Notes under the pieces: model-generated
Database searches by the model: none
Told to the model about the DNA's origin: nothing
Seen by the model: the letters and a program-made list of their open reading frames with translations, nothing else
Translations under genes and position numbers: made by a program
Assembly (NCBI RefSeq): GCF_003255815.1
Contig: NC_037673.1
Coordinates: 86,030,550-86,094,549 of the forward strand
DNA: 64,000 nucleotides
Reading direction: 5' to 3'
DNA from: Theropithecus gelada
Taxonomy: Eukaryota > Chordata > Mammalia > Primates > Cercopithecidae
In this document: positions 48,977 through 61,693 of the stretch, piece after piece
Layout: each line of letters begins with the position of its first letter
Numbering within the stretch: position 1 is the first letter of the stretch

Positions 48977-51900
48977 CTGTATATATATACACACGCATAA
49001 ACAATCTCTTGAGAGATATAAATGAAGTTGATAACTGGGATTCACTGTGGGTAGGAGCAGCATATGGCTGGTGGAGGGTACTGTGAGGGAGGCTTATTTT
49101 TTACTGTTTATCTTTTTGTTCTTTTTAAATATTTTGCCACGTGCGTATATAAGGTATTTAAAAATGAATAAAATAAAATGTATTTCTTAAAAATTGAAGA
49201 TAAAGACAAATGACATTAACTACAGTCTGAGTAAGAGACTATTTGTTTTATTTATTACTTTAAAAATGTTTAGCACTTATTCTATTTGTAACATTAGAGT
49301 ACTTTGTTTTTGGAAGTTGTAAATTTAAATTCTGTTTTGGTTTGGGAGAGGGCAAAGGTCATTTTTTTTGGTGGTTCTTGCCAAATACAAATAAGACAGA
49401 TTAAGAATTCTTAGAAGCTGAATAATTGATGATAGGAACGATGAAGCTTCTCTTGTTCCACAGGAGTAATTCTATAGTTTTAGAATGCCCCTTAGTAGAT
49501 GTAATAGAATTCAAGTAATTCTAAACTTGAAAACCTTGTTCCTTTAGGATCATATTTTCAGTATTAATTACCTGGTGGTCACTCCGTGGGAAGATGCTTG
49601 CTATGGCATTGACAAGGCAAAAGATGAAGCTAAAAGGTCAATGCATTCATTCAGTTCTGCACTAGTAATATTTGTCTTTTCAGGTCCTTGTCCCATCACT
49701 CATAGATACTGTACAGTTTTTTATTCTGAAATGTAAAGAGATGGAGTTAACTTTCAAATTGAGGGAAGGTTTTTTTAATTGAAGTTGATTAATGCAAAAT
49801 TAATTGAATTATGATTTTCTTTCATTGTCTTCTATTGGGTCCTAATTCTTATTTTTTTATTTTACTCTCTTCCTTATTCTACTCTGTTTCTGCATAGTTA
49901 TTGAGACATAGAAAAAAACACTCTTTGACTCTTCGTTTTAATCAGAATATGCTCTACCTATTACATTTCCTAAGGTGCCCATCACTTGTTTGAGACAAGA
50001 TGGGAGGAAGGTACTGTCCTAGATAAACAGAATTTAGAATTTATTGGTTATAATGAACATTGTTGATGAATTTTATAGTATTTGATGCTTTTATGGGCTA
50101 AGTAATCCAGGTAAAAAATAAAGCAGGGAAAATAGGATTACGTTTTTAAACAGGAACAATGAAGCATCCTGAGAAACAGCAATAGGAATAAATTAATGTC
50201 AGACTAATGTAAAGAAGCAAGATATTGGGGTTCCTTGGTGACAATCAGAAGGGGCTTAGCTTTTTCAGACACTGAATCAATATGGTACATTCTTGTCCTG
50301 CTGTGTTCTATTCTGAAGACATCCTTAGTTTGTCTAAGTGTCCTATTAGTCATTGCCAGTTATGAGCTGGAGGGGAAAATATTAGACTGTGAGTACAGAT
50401 GGTGGTAAGAATTGCATGGGAACAGAAGATAGCTAGCATGGCATCCTTTCATGAATGCTTAGAGAAGAATAATACTGTTGAATGTTATAGTGGGACAGAG
50501 GGGACTTTCCAGTTTGTTTATTGTAAGATGAGTTTTCAGTATCACAAACTGGAGATAGGCGGATAAATATTGATGTTGAAAGCAACAGAAAACCCAACCC
50601 AATACAGCTAGAGCACAAAATGTAATTTATTGTCTCATTAACTGGAAAATCCAGGATAAAGCTGAATTCAAGAGCTTAAGCTTGATTATCAAAATGTGGC
50701 TCCTTTCATCCCCTTGGCTCTGTCTTTGGCTGTGTTTGTTTCATTTCCAGACTGTGGGAGAACTTGCCCCAATTATCACAATCCCAAATACAGTGGTAGA
50801 GGGAATTTCCATTTTTATGCTTAAGGGAAAGTTTCCTAATTGTGTCTTCTGTCTTCTTGGCTTTGATTGACCTGATCTGAATGGCCAACCCTATGATTCT
50901 GTTTGAGCCAAGGAACATATTTTAAGTGTCTTTGTGTCCTCGGTGATAGATTAGCACAGGGTGTTGCATGACATACAGGTACACAATATACAAATGTTAT
51001 ATTAAACTGTAAGCTGCTTTTCTGAAAACAACCATTTTTCATTGTAAGAGCTGCTCTAATATAGTCCAGAAGGTAATTCTGAATTTTTTTTTGGAGCAAA
51101 ATTAGGTGACTTGTTGGAGAGACTGAATATGATTACTAGAATTCAAGAATTTGAGATTTTCTGCCTGTGTGCTATCAGGACTTATCAAAATCTCACAGTA
51201 GAATTCAGGAAATAAGAAGCAAGAAATTAAATTACATATCATCTTAGCATGATAAGAGATCTATTAAGAGATTAGGGAAGAAAGAGTTTTAATTTCTTTT
51301 GAATCATACAAAACAAAAGTGAGAGGTGCGAAGAGAACATGGATGATAGCTGGAAATGAGAGGACTTGAATATTGGAATATCATCCCATTAGAGAAGAAG
51401 AATGATGTCAGTGAAGCAATTATTCTTTCACAATTGCAACAGAATACAAATTATGCACATCATGATCTTAAAACATACGTTTGAAATTCATTTTATAGAG
51501 AAGTTTAAAAATAAGTGGTCTGACGGGGCATGAAAAAATTGTGTTAAATCTAATAAGAGAAAAAAATGACCTAAAATAGATTTAAGACTTATGCACTTTG
51601 TCATTTATTACTAATGCCTTGTCTTCTGAGTTTTATTTTAAAAAAACAGAATTCCAAAGATTAGATTTTTAGTATGATAGAGGGAAGTGTACCAAGCTAC
51701 TCTAAAAAATAAACTATTCAGCATTTGTGTAATTATGCGTGTCTTGTAATGGGAACTTCATTTTCAAAGCTTTTTTTAATCTTTAAATTCTATTGAATGC
51801 CAATTTTGCCCCAACAACTTTTCATACAGTGTGAAAAGATGAAAGCAAAGGAGATGCAATTATCAATGATGTCACAGAATTTGAGGCATTTCCAATCATG

Positions 51901-52284
51901 CCTGTGTGCTCATTTTGCATAATCTCAAAACTCACTGATGTGGACCAATTTCAAATGAATTTATTGACTTAAACACAGGATCTTGGAGCTCTAATTGCCT
52001 GGGAAACTGTAAGAATGCAGCATTTGAGCTATTGGTCCTGACATAAAAAGATGCTGTTAAATATTTAAAGTAGTCAGGAAAACTGTAGTGTCATTTAAAT
52101 AAATGTAATGTTTATTAGAATAATAAAGTGAAACTTTTAGGAGATTCAAAATTATGCATTCTTATGGGAGTTTTGGTTATTGTGCATGAGCTTGAAATAT
52201 CTGAATGCTTGGAAACGTAGCATAAATGATCTATCATATTATTCAAGGTGGTGGTGTGTGATTTGTTGAAATAAAATGTAAATG
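48977..52284 (+). other. ADGRV1: Intron 1, mostly unassigned
   Basis: AT-rich with no supported exon. About 50570-50900 (gctagagcacaaaatgtaat, gtgtttgtttcatttccag) looks like a very old interspersed repeat of unknown family. Other short frames are chance. Confidence 0.45.
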
Positions 52285-52520
52285 GCAGTATGGTGTGGTT
52301 ATTGGGTAGAGAGTTTGGAGTTAGCCTTCAAAGCCTACATAGCCACTTAACTGAATAATATTGCATATGTTAACTAACCCATCTCTGCTTTAGTTTTCTC
52401 AGCTATAAAATGGTACTATTGCTATGCTCACCTTCTTCATAGAGATATTGTAAGGATTAAATGTGTTAATGTACATAAAGTACCTTAAAACAGTGCTATA
52501 TAAGCATTTGCTGTTATGAT
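52285..52520 (+). mobile_element. MIR SINE, nearly full length
   Basis: Ordered MIR phrases: gagagtttggagttagcc, ttagttttctcagctataaaatgg, tgtaaggattaaatgtgtta, aaaacagtgctatataagc. Confidence 0.8.
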
Positions 52521-52718
52521 CACTCTGTAAAAGGCATTACAGCTTTTATTCAGAATGCACAAAATCTTAAAATGCGATATCAGAATATGAAAAAACATAT
52601 GAGGAAGTTTGCACATATAGCATTGAAAAAGTTCAGTAGTTAACTCGTAACTACAAATGTGACCTTTTGTATGTTCACTCCAGGACACACTTCTAACACT
52701 ATTCCTCACACTCTAGGA

Positions 52719-52901
52719 CAGTAATTCTCAAAGTGTCTTATACCAAGGATCAGTTGCATCAGAATTAATAGGGCTACTTGTTTTAAATGCATATTCCTGG
52801 GCCTCACTCTAGACTCACCAGATCAGAATTTTTGAGAGTGAGAATTTGCATTTTAACAAATGCCTGAGGTGATCTTTATGCAGGACAGATTTTGAGAACT
52901 G
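52719..52901. mobile_element. MER5-type hAT (Charlie) DNA transposon fossil
   Basis: 183 bp with ends cagtaattctcaaag and tttgagaactg, which are inverted repeats of each other. Interior phrases tgggcctcactctagactc and gagaatttgcattttaaca fit the MER5A/B consensus. The 8-bp target duplication is no longer clear. Confidence 0.85.
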
Positions 52902-54685
52902 TTCTTACTTGTTCGTGATTCCCTCTACTCATGCTGTAATCTCACTTTCACTCTGTCTCACATTGCACTTCAGATGTCTTATTTCTCTCAGTTCACGGTT
53001 CTATCACATCTCCCGTTCAAGGACTTTAGATTTTTCTTTCAAAATCACAGTAGACCATAGTTGATTTTTTTTTCTTTCACATCCAAAGCCTAGGTTGCCA
53101 CCTTCTTTCTCCCTCTTCATTTTGTACTCTCTTCATTGTACTTTGTTCATTTCCTTCCCACTATTTGTCCTAAGTGGGGTGTAAAATCATTCTGGCTTTG
53201 GGATTCCATAAAAAGACCTTCACTTGGCTTTGGTTTAGCTCAGAACTGCTCCCACTTTCCTGTCTCACAAATGCTTTGCTTTTTTCCCTTCCCTTTCTCT
53301 CATCTTTTTCATTTCCTTTCTTTCCATGAACATTACTGGATTAGAAGACAGGGAAGAGTTTGCAGCTGGTCAAGGAAAACTATTTTATTTCTTCTTCAGA
53401 TTTCATTAGTCTCCTGGCAGCTTTGCCTGGAGAGAAGGGACAGGTACAAAAGAAGTCCCAATCCTTCAGCATCTCTGTCCCTGTTAGCTTATATCCCTTT
53501 CCTGGACTCCATTTGAACTCAGCATCCCTGTCTGGGTTTTGCAGTCAGAAGTGTGTGAGACATCATTGAGCAGTCTCAGACTGCATTATCCGTATATACT
53601 TAACTGAGAACATTGCATTTAAATCCTAAAATATATCAGAAACTCATGTATTTGGTGTGTCTAAATATAAAGCCATGTGTAGCCAAGTGGAAACATCACA
53701 AACAAGAAAATGTTATTACTTCTTGGCCAAGGTAAAGATTAATAGGAAGCATTTTGGCTCATAGAATATGTAATGCAGCTCTTTAAAACACGTGAACTTT
53801 TTATGTTCGTGTGACTGATCACATAGATCCATTGGAATCTTAATGATCCATGAGGGAAATTGTTCACATTTTTAGAGGTACATCTACATTACAAAACAGC
53901 AGCATTTTCAGGAGACCACTGCACTGTTGTGCTTTTGAAAGCTCTTGAATCCCAGAGTACTGAAAGTAGGAACAATATTGATGACTCATACATATACATA
54001 TCGTAGTAAAAAAAAAAAAAAAAAGTATCATGAAAAAAAGGAAATATACACTTTGATAAACTTGCTTATTTTAAAGCAACATGAACATTTTCTTAGATGT
54101 GGTCTTAGTATTTTAGCTAGTAAAATGAAAGAAATTTAAGTCCTGGAAATTTATCCCTTCTTTGAGAGGATTAGAATTTCCTTGCAATGACTAAGAATTA
54201 AAAAATATTCTCAAAGGAGACAAATTTAAGGAAAAAGTAAACACCAACCAAGAAATCAATTTGTTGCTAGAAATGTAGCTTCAACTGTTTCAGTTTTGGC
54301 TGGTATTTCATAGTTTTATTTGTATAAATATGGTCTTTAATTAAATTTCCATGTTGCTGCTTAGGTTTTTCTTAAAGTGTGGATGTCAATAAATTTTTTA
54401 CATGAACTAAATTTAATAAGTAAGTTTAACTTATAACTATTATCTTGGTATAGAAGCTAAAAAACAAAAAGTATTTCTGAATGGTAGAAAAAGAACCATA
54501 AGAGTACAATCGTGATTTTTTTAACTTCTGTCATCACACATCTGAGTTTGATGGCTTAGTAGTTGATATATTTATGTCTTAGTTGTTTGCTGTCTAACTT
54601 TTCATACTGTGTTTATGTCTATAAACATCACAATCTAATGAAAATAGATTAGATATATTTTGTGAATTTTATACATATATACATT
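52902..54685 (+). other. ADGRV1: Intron 1, distal part before exon 2
   Basis: The 126-codon + frame at 53136-53516 has no recognisable domain and no conserved start or splice context; not called. There is an A17 run at 54008-54024. No repeat confidently named. Confidence 0.45.
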
Positions 54686-54709
54686 TTGTTTTGTTTTGTT
54701 TTGTTTTAG
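54686..54709 (+). promoter_or_regulatory. ADGRV1: Exon 2 splice acceptor built from a (TTTTG)n microsatellite
   Basis: The tract preceding the AG reads ttttgttttgttttg repeated (four units) and ends ttttag|GG at 54709/54710. The whole polypyrimidine tract is thus a pentanucleotide repeat with a G every fifth base rather than an ordinary T/C run. Confidence 0.95.
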
Positions 54710-54894
54710 GGATGCCCTCTGCATCTTTATTAGTAAATCTTCTTTCAGCTTTACTCATCCTGTTTGTGTTTGGAGAAACAGAAATAAGATTTACTGGACA
54801 AACCGAATTTGTTGTTAATGAAACAAGTACAACAGTTATTCGTCTTATCATTGAAAGGATAGGAGAGCCAGCAAATGTTACTGCAATTGTATCG
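54710..54894 (+). CDS. ADGRV1: ADGRV1 exon 2: signal peptide and start of Calx-beta 1
   Basis: 185 nt, acceptor ttttag|GG, donor TCG|gtaaga, entering in phase 1 and leaving in phase 0. It completes Gly8 and encodes residues 9-69. Residue 9 is Met, followed by a hydrophobic core (SLLVNLLSALLILFVFG) that is a classical signal peptide, then GETEIRFTGQTEFVVNETST, the opening strands of the first Calx-beta repeat. N-glycosylation sequons NET and NVT are present. The residues match the ADGRV1 protein as I know it, without difference in this exon. Met9 has G at -3 once spliced, a better context than Met1, and begins directly before the hydrophobic core. Confidence 0.98.
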
Positions 54895-56494
54895 GTAAGA
54901 AATTATTATAGTTCTATTTTTACTGAAATAGATATGAAATTTCTTAGTTTTAATGGCAAGGAATTTTTTTTTTCCGTTTGAGATTTTGAGCAGTTTCATT
55001 ATGGTAAATGATAGATGATTTGCACATAACACTATTCCATTTTTATCTCTTATAGGTTTATAGAGTGCTCCAACATAACCATGTGCATTTGACAGTACCA
55101 TTTTTAAAGATATAGACTGATCATTTTATAGTGTTCATATATTTATTTTAGAACAAGAACTTTTCATTTTGGGTAATTTGGATTGTAGTTATCTCTGCTC
55201 AGATATACTATCTATTGTAAGGTGGTGTAGAGAAAATGTATGGAATATTTAAAAGTAGAAAACTGACAATAGTAAAAAAAACTTTAGTTATGTCTGAGAA
55301 CTCTTTTAGTGGGAAAAATTAAGAATATTAACTTAAGTGAATGTTAGGTAGAATTTGTTAAACTATAGATCTACCTTGCACACAGTTTAGTTACTGGGTG
55401 GATTGTGTGTGCGTGAGTGTGTATCTACTTTTAACCAGAAAGTTATGTTATATGACCACTAAGAACATTGCTATATTTGAGTCTCAAAGTACTTAAACAT
55501 TTTGTTTGTAAAAATAAAATTTTAAGTAGTAGGTTTAATAATCACATTATGAAATATTATAAAAAGAGAAGATGCAGAAAAATGACCTATGAACAAATCC
55601 AATGCTATAATTTTAGTTATTTGTGACATACAGCTATATAGAGAAATTATTTTTAGAGTATGCATTATATTAGATAATCTTTTTCACATAATTTTCATTG
55701 AATCTTAACAATTTTTTCAGATTCCTTTATCATTTTCACAACTTTTCTTGATGGTGTTGTAATTACTTCCTTATCATTCTTCCTTTCCATTGAGGTTGCT
55801 TTTAATTTTTACTACTATGAATGTTATTCTGGTGAATATATATATGTGTATATATTTTGATTTTTACTTATTTTGAATTGTTAATTATTTGATTAATTTG
55901 CATTTGATTAATGAAATTGATGAAATGATTTTCATAGGCTGAATTACTGTGCTTTTCTGTTTGTTTCAGTGGCTCTTGATAATTCTTTCTTAAAGTTTGT
56001 GTCATTTTCTATAGTAAGGTATATTTCCAACACCCTTGACAACTTACTTGGATTTCTCAACTATTTAAAACTTATTTTTATGTATGAGAACTAGGAATTG
56101 ACTAAAATTTCCCTGTACATGTTTTTTATTGGTACTAAATCAAATATTTTTTCTAGTAGTTAAATTACTCATTTTGTGCTGTTTGGTGAAAGAGATCGCA
56201 TGTTGATCTGCACAAGGTCATGCAGAATCTTACTAATAATGTGGAGACTCTTACTAGTCATGCTGATTTTATAGAATAAGATCTTAAAAAGTTAAGGAGA
56301 AGTTTATGATTACTAAAACATTTGAAATGCTAAAAGAATTAGATCTTTATTGGAGATGTGGGAGAATATGAGTACAACTTTAGGTTGAGTTTGGGAAAGA
56401 GCAGTTTCTTTGAAACAGATAGGGAAATAATTGATTTTCCTGACACATTTTTTGTCAGGCCACATACACCTCTTTCTTTTCCTTCTCTCTTTTT

Positions 56495-57030
56495 TGTCGA
56501 TATATAATTGTTGTATGTATTTTGGGGGGTATATGTGATATTTTAATATTTGTATACAATGTGTAATGATCAAATTAGGAGAATTGGGATATCCCTCACT
56601 TCAAACATTAATTTTTTCTTTGTGTTGGAAGCATTACAATTCCCCTCTTCTATCTATTTTGATATATTAAATTATTTGATACAATAAATTAATGTTAACT
56701 ATAATTTTCCTACTGTACTATCGAATATTGGAACCCATTCCTTCTGTTTTTGACTCCTTAACCAACTTCTATTCATTGTCCTCTTCCCTTCTCAGCCTCT
56801 GGTAACCACCATTCTACTCTCTACCTCCATCAGATCCACATTTTTAGCTGGATGAGAATGTGTGGATGAGAAGATGCAATATCTATCTTTCAGCGCCTGG
56901 CTTATTTCACTTAACATAATGACCTCTTTTTACATTCATGTTGCTGCAAATGAAAGGATTTCATTCTTTTTGATGGCTGAATAATATTCTGTTGTGTTGC
57001 TTTGCATACATACAACATTTTTTTGAGAAT
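56495..57030 (-). mobile_element. L1M 3' region, antisense, in intron 2
   Basis: Phrases ttttgtcgatatataattgt, tgtgtaatgatcaaattagg, cctctggtaaccaccattct, gcttatttcacttaacataa and tttgatggctgaataatatt follow a reverse-complemented L1M 3' UTR. Confidence 0.75.
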
Positions 57031-57198
57031 TTTAGTTATAATTTGTCTTCTTGTTAGGTTTGCTGTAGTCTACTCCAGATCAATCAAGAGCAGAGAAAAA
57101 AAATTCACATAATTGCTTTCCTATATAATTATTATTTTTCTGTGTAATATTTGTTTTCATTTCACAACATGAACAAATGATTTTGTTTAGAATCATTT

Positions 57199-57495
57199 CT
57201 TTTTTCTTTTTTTTTTTTTTTGAGGCGAAGTCTTGCTCTGTTGCCCAGGCTGGAGTACAGTGGTGCGATCTCAACTCATTGCAACCTCTGCCTCCCGGGT
57301 TCAAGCGATTCTCCTGCCTCCGGAGTAGCTGGGACTACAGACGCACACCACCACGCCCAGCTAATTTTTGTATTTTTATTAGAGACGGGGTTTTACCATA
57401 TTGGCTAGGCTGGTCTCAAACTCTTGACCTTGTGATCCGCCCACCTTGGCCTCCCAAAGTGCTGGGCTTACAGTAGTGAGCCACTGAGCCTGGCC
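57199..57495 (-). mobile_element. Full-length Alu in intron 2, antisense
   Basis: T-rich start then tttgaggcgaagtcttgctc, ending gagccactgagcctggcc. Perfect 11-bp duplication tagaatcattt at 57188-57198 and 57496-57506. It ends 196 bp before exon 3. Confidence 0.94.
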
Positions 57496-57691
57496 TAGAA
57501 TCATTTGTTTATTTCTGAAGATAAGTTTTTTCAGTTGTTAAATATTTATGATTTTTGTTTTTGTAAACCCTGTTGATAAATAGAAAAGTCACTTGATTTA
57601 TGCTTTTTCTCTTGATTGCTGTAATTAACATCAGTTTTACTTGTCCTAATACTGTGTTAAGTAAGAATGATCTATATTTTGCATTTCATAG

Positions 57692-57841
57692 CTGTATGGA
57701 GAGGACAGTGGTGACTTTTTTGATACATATGCTGCAGCTTTTATACCTGCTGGAGAAACAAACAGAACAGTGTACATAGCAGTATGTGATGATGACTTAC
57801 CAGAGCCTGATGAAACTTTTATTTTTCACTTAACATTACAG
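57692..57841 (+). CDS. ADGRV1: ADGRV1 exon 3: core of Calx-beta 1
   Basis: 150 nt, phase 0 at both ends; acceptor tttcatag|CTG, donor CAG|gtaagt. It encodes residues 70-119. It carries the acidic motif CDDDLPEPDE (residues 100-109), the calcium-binding loop signature of Calx-beta repeats, and the NRT sequon. Residue 75 is Ser (LYGEDSGDFF) where the human protein I recall has Ala. The acceptor has a weak, interrupted pyrimidine tract (gatctatattttgcatttcatag). Confidence 0.98.
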
Positions 57842-58974
57842 GTAAGTCCATGTTTCCTCATAGAAATTATAAGGAGGACTTATAAAACTTGTAAAAATCT
57901 TTTAGTGCTTAACAACGTATCTATCTAGAGATGAGCCAATTCAGATAACTGGTGGTGGTATTCGTAGAATCCAGAACTGACAACCTCTTCAGCATTTCCA
58001 TAATCTGGTTATTCCTTGATCTTGTTCAGAAATTCCACAGCTAGTTTTTGAATCCATTCACCTTACTCGGGAATTGCCGTGACACTTGCTCCAGAAAACT
58101 TTGCCTTCCCTTTGGCCTTTTTTTCTTTTATTCCTCGCCTGCTACCAGATATGCAAAGAATGACTGTGACTTCTGAGTTCAAAGGACAAGGATACAAAAA
58201 GTAGGCATGGAAGTGGGAGGTCTCTGTGACTTAAATTCAGAGTACCGCTGGGGAAAAAAACTTGAGTAGTCTTAGGTTTAATTGAACTTTATGGCTTCAT
58301 CTATTAGGTTGAGGCAATGACTCGCTAACAACATTCTGGTGTTTTTTTCTAAAGACCATTAAGAATTTTTTTTTTTTAATAATTGTGTCACTACCATTAA
58401 AATATTTGTGAAAATGACACTTGAAACAGTTATGTTTTGCTCTTTTAAGTCATTCTTTAAAAAATATACTTTTGTGCTGCTCTTGAACATCTGTGCAAAT
58501 GTTACAGAAAACTCTGCATTTTATAAACATAGTTTTAATGTTTTATCTTCAGTTTGGTTCTGTGATTCATAGAATAACTAATTCTAAAGTTCCAGTACCT
58601 TCAATAGCATGAGAAAAATTACATTGAATTTTGTACTGTGTGTGTACTTAATTCTGTTATATTAGTGACAGCATAGTAATTATAACTAATTTATAATATA
58701 GTATTACTAGCCAGTGATGATTTATAATTATACTATCATATATTATTAAGAGTCAGTGACTTACGCTTTTCAAAACTTTTTTGAAAATTTTTCATTTGGA
58801 ACTTCTTAACCATATTGATGTAATTGGAATGTTTACTTAATCTGCACATTAAGATTACATATGTATTTTTATTATATTCTCAATAACTACTTGAAGACAA
58901 ATTCTACAAAAATAAATATTTAATTTATTATTTTATTTTTAATTCATTATTTTATTTTTGGGATTTTATTTTAG
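57842..58974 (+). other. ADGRV1: ADGRV1 intron 3
   Basis: Starts gtaagt and ends attttattttag. No transposon confidently recognised; 58640-58960 is very AT-rich. Confidence 0.85.
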
Positions 58975-59070
58975 AAACCTTCAGCAAATGTGAAGCTCGG
59001 ATGGCCAAGGACTGTTACTGTGACAATATTATCAAATGACAATGCATTTGGAATTATTTCATTTAATATG
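58975..59070 (+). CDS. ADGRV1: ADGRV1 exon 4: end of Calx-beta 1
   Basis: 96 nt, phase 0 at both ends; acceptor attttag|AAA, donor ATG|gtatgg. It encodes residues 120-151. TVTVTILSNDNAFGIISF is the final beta-strand plus the N-D-[DN]-x-F/Y-G linker that joins consecutive Calx-beta repeats throughout this protein. No differences from the human protein I recall. The donor is non-ideal at +5 (g) and +6 (g) but has gta at +1 to +3. Confidence 0.98.
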
Positions 59071-61255
59071 GTATGGACACAATTTGATGATACTTGTGGT
59101 TGCTAGATAATAGTTTATTAAATTTTAAAAATTAGTTTTCGTGATGTTAGCAGTATCATGCTGTCTTTTGATATTTAAATAAAATTTGCTTTAACTTTAT
59201 CTCTGTTTCACATTCTGTAGACCATTCATTTGTTCTACCCAAGATGTTTGTGAATTGAGGAGGCTTGTATGATCGTGGTCATCTGTTGTCCTAATCTCTT
59301 TTTGCTGATTGTTCCACCTGACTCCTTTGTTTCCACTTTTGTCTTTAATTCAGATATACCACCCATTGCTTTTGCCTGATTTCCCCAAATGTCACCTAAA
59401 TAAAGTGTTGATTGTTTGTCAGACTCTTCTGAAAGTTTGGAGTTAATGGGAGATGAGAAAGCATATTGAAATAATACTTTTCAAAAAACTTACTATGAAC
59501 TTAAATTGAATAGCAGGTGTTAACATCTCTTTAAAATTCTGTAGTCATCCCAACTCTTAAGATTTTCCCATTAATTGATATTTTCTGAAGGTTGAAACTT
59601 CATTTCATCCCACTCACTTTTGCTCAATAGTTTATTTTCTGTTCCTTAACTAAATTCCTGTGGCTCTGGCCAATCCTATGATCAGAGGGTTTTATGCTTG
59701 GAAACAAATACACAAGATAGGGCCCTTCTTTAGATGAATTGTTTCTAGCTCTTAAAATAAAACCAAGTTTATCTCCAATACAATTGAATTTGGCCACTAA
59801 ATTTTAGACTCCAGTAACATTCCTGACTTGGAGTCTCTTTGAATCACATTACTAATTATAATTAATAAAACACGTTGCAGTACTTCCCAGCTTTTCATTT
59901 ATTTTTAGATTGCTACTACAACTGGTTGTATTGTATGTCATTTTCTTGGTACCTTAACTTATCTTTGAAACAAGTGGGCTATAGGTAAATATGATCTTTA
60001 TAATGCAGTATCTTCATTAAAAAGTGTATTTGACCAACCTCAGTTTAGTAGAAATTCGGTAACCTCCATTATACTATCATTTACAAACATTAAGTTAATT
60101 AATCAGCCATCTCTTATTTGAATGATAAGGAATTATTAATGATGAAGCAGGCTCCCTTAATTGCTTAATTTCTCTCCATATGGCTTTCCTGCTACACTAA
60201 CTCCCTGTGTATCACCTCTGACCTCATACTGATTTGTTTAAAGGTTTATTTTGTTGTTGTTGTTGACATTATACATCTTAGCCTCTGGGAAATGAATCCT
60301 AGTTTCTGGCATGAGTCCCAGGTCCCTGACTGGTGGGGGTCTCAGTGCTGCCAGGCAGCCTTTGACATCCTTAAAATTAAACTAAATAACCATTGAGCTC
60401 ACAGTGGTGCTCAATAGGCTGGCTTTGGTTTCCACCCTGAGGATGATTATGTTGGTAGTGAAGATGACATTGATGATGATGATAATAATAGCAACATTTA
60501 CTGAACCCTCAGTATATGTCAGGTAGCAACATTTACAGAAGCCTTAGTATAAGCACTTGATGTGAACTATTGCATTGAAACCTTATCACAACCCTTCAAG
60601 ATGGGCATTCCTAACCCCAGTTATGGATGGAGCTACTGAGTTTTGCTGTCACCCGGAGAGTTGGCCACTGCTTCTGTAACCTGTATGCACTTGGCTGCGT
60701 CTGTATTCCTCCTCTCCCACCTTGAATTTCCACCAGCCAAATCAGCATATTTCTTTTGAAGTCCTCGCTTTCACCTCCTGCAGAGATCCTGTCCTGAAAG
60801 TTGTTAGCAGTGTCTGCTTTTCACTGACAAGCTGGCTGATGTGGAGAAAGAGGGGTTGTGGGCAAGGCTAAGTGGTGGTCCCAGTGACCTGCTGCCTTGG
60901 TCTGGAGGCTTAACTCATGTCTGTCACCTCCTGGGCCTCTGTGAGCATTTGAGTTTGTCACCTTTCAACTAAAAAACCTTTAACTTCCTCAGCAGAACAG
61001 CTACTTGATGGTAGAACCAGGACAAGAAACTGCATCTTTTGCTTGACTAGTTTTTATGTTCCCTTTACTCTATTATTTTTAACTTTTTCAGCATTTTAAA
61101 GCTATAGTTCATTGAGGCTAGGAAATATCACATTCTTATATACAGTGTGGATTGATTTGTCTGTGGAAATCGAGCGTTTCTGAGGTAATAGTTTTTACCG
61201 CCTAATACCTCTGATTGCTCAGCTCCTCATCATCTGTGCTTGCTCTCCTCAATAG
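59071..61255 (+). other. ADGRV1: ADGRV1 intron 4
   Basis: Starts gtatgg and ends tcaatag. A MIR fragment (-) lies at about 60500-60625 (catttactgaaccctcag, cacaacccttcaagatggg). A short (GAT)n tract is at about 60466-60484. The remainder is unassigned; no second gene. Confidence 0.85.
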
Positions 61256-61360
61256 CTTCCCTCAGTCACAGTGAGTGAGCCCAGGGGCAGAAACGAGTCC
61301 GTGCCTCTTACTCTCATCAGGGAAAAGGGAACCTATGGAATGGTCATGGTGACTTTTGAG
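61256..61360 (+). CDS. ADGRV1: ADGRV1 exon 5: start of Calx-beta 2
   Basis: 105 nt, phase 0 at both ends; acceptor ctcaatag|CTT, donor GAG|gtaagt. It encodes residues 152-186: LPSVTVSEPRGRNESVPLTL followed by an IREKGTYG turn and the MVMVTFE strand. It holds the sequon NES. Substitutions against the human sequence I recall are VT for IA in the first strand and Arg for Lys at residue 161. An Alu begins about 45 bp after the donor. Confidence 0.98.
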
Positions 61361-61397
61361 GTAAGTTTACTCCGAAGTAATTTTATTTTAGTTACTT

Positions 61398-61693
61398 TTA
61401 TTTTTATTTTTGAGACAGAGTCTTGCCCTGTTGCCCAGGCTGGAGTGCAGTGGCATGATCTCAGCTCAGTGCAACCTCTGCTCCCTGGGTTCAAGTGATT
61501 CTCCTGCTTCAGTCTCCCCAGTAGCTGGGATTACAGGCACGCTCCACCATGCCTGGCTAAGTTTTGTATTTGTAGTAGAGACAGGGTGTCACCATGTTGG
61601 CCAGGCTGTTCTTGAACTCCTGGCCTCAGGTGATCCGCCTGCCTAGGCCTCCAAAGTGCTGGGATTACAGGCGTGAGTCACCGCACCCGGCCC
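61398..61693 (-). mobile_element. Alu, antisense, directly after exon 5
   Basis: Starts tttttgagacagagtcttgc and ends gtgagtcaccgcacccggcc. AluS-like. It lies about 40 bp past the exon 5 donor. Confidence 0.94.

Larger units (their letters stand above)
54895..57691 (+). other. ADGRV1: ADGRV1 intron 2
   Basis: Starts gtaaga and ends tttcatag. Contains an L1M fragment and an Alu described separately. 54895-56490 is AT-rich and unassigned. Confidence 0.9.

Noticed and set aside
48753..49086. Overlapping frames with runs of Cys-Val or Thr-His
   Set aside because: Translation of the (CA)n microsatellite, not protein-coding.
53136..53516. 126-codon + frame in intron 1
   Set aside because: No recognisable domain, C/T-rich low-complexity composition, overlaps a second unrelated frame.
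54669..55101. Minus-strand frames overlapping exon 2
   Set aside because: They are shadows of the coding exon and adjacent intron on the opposite strand.
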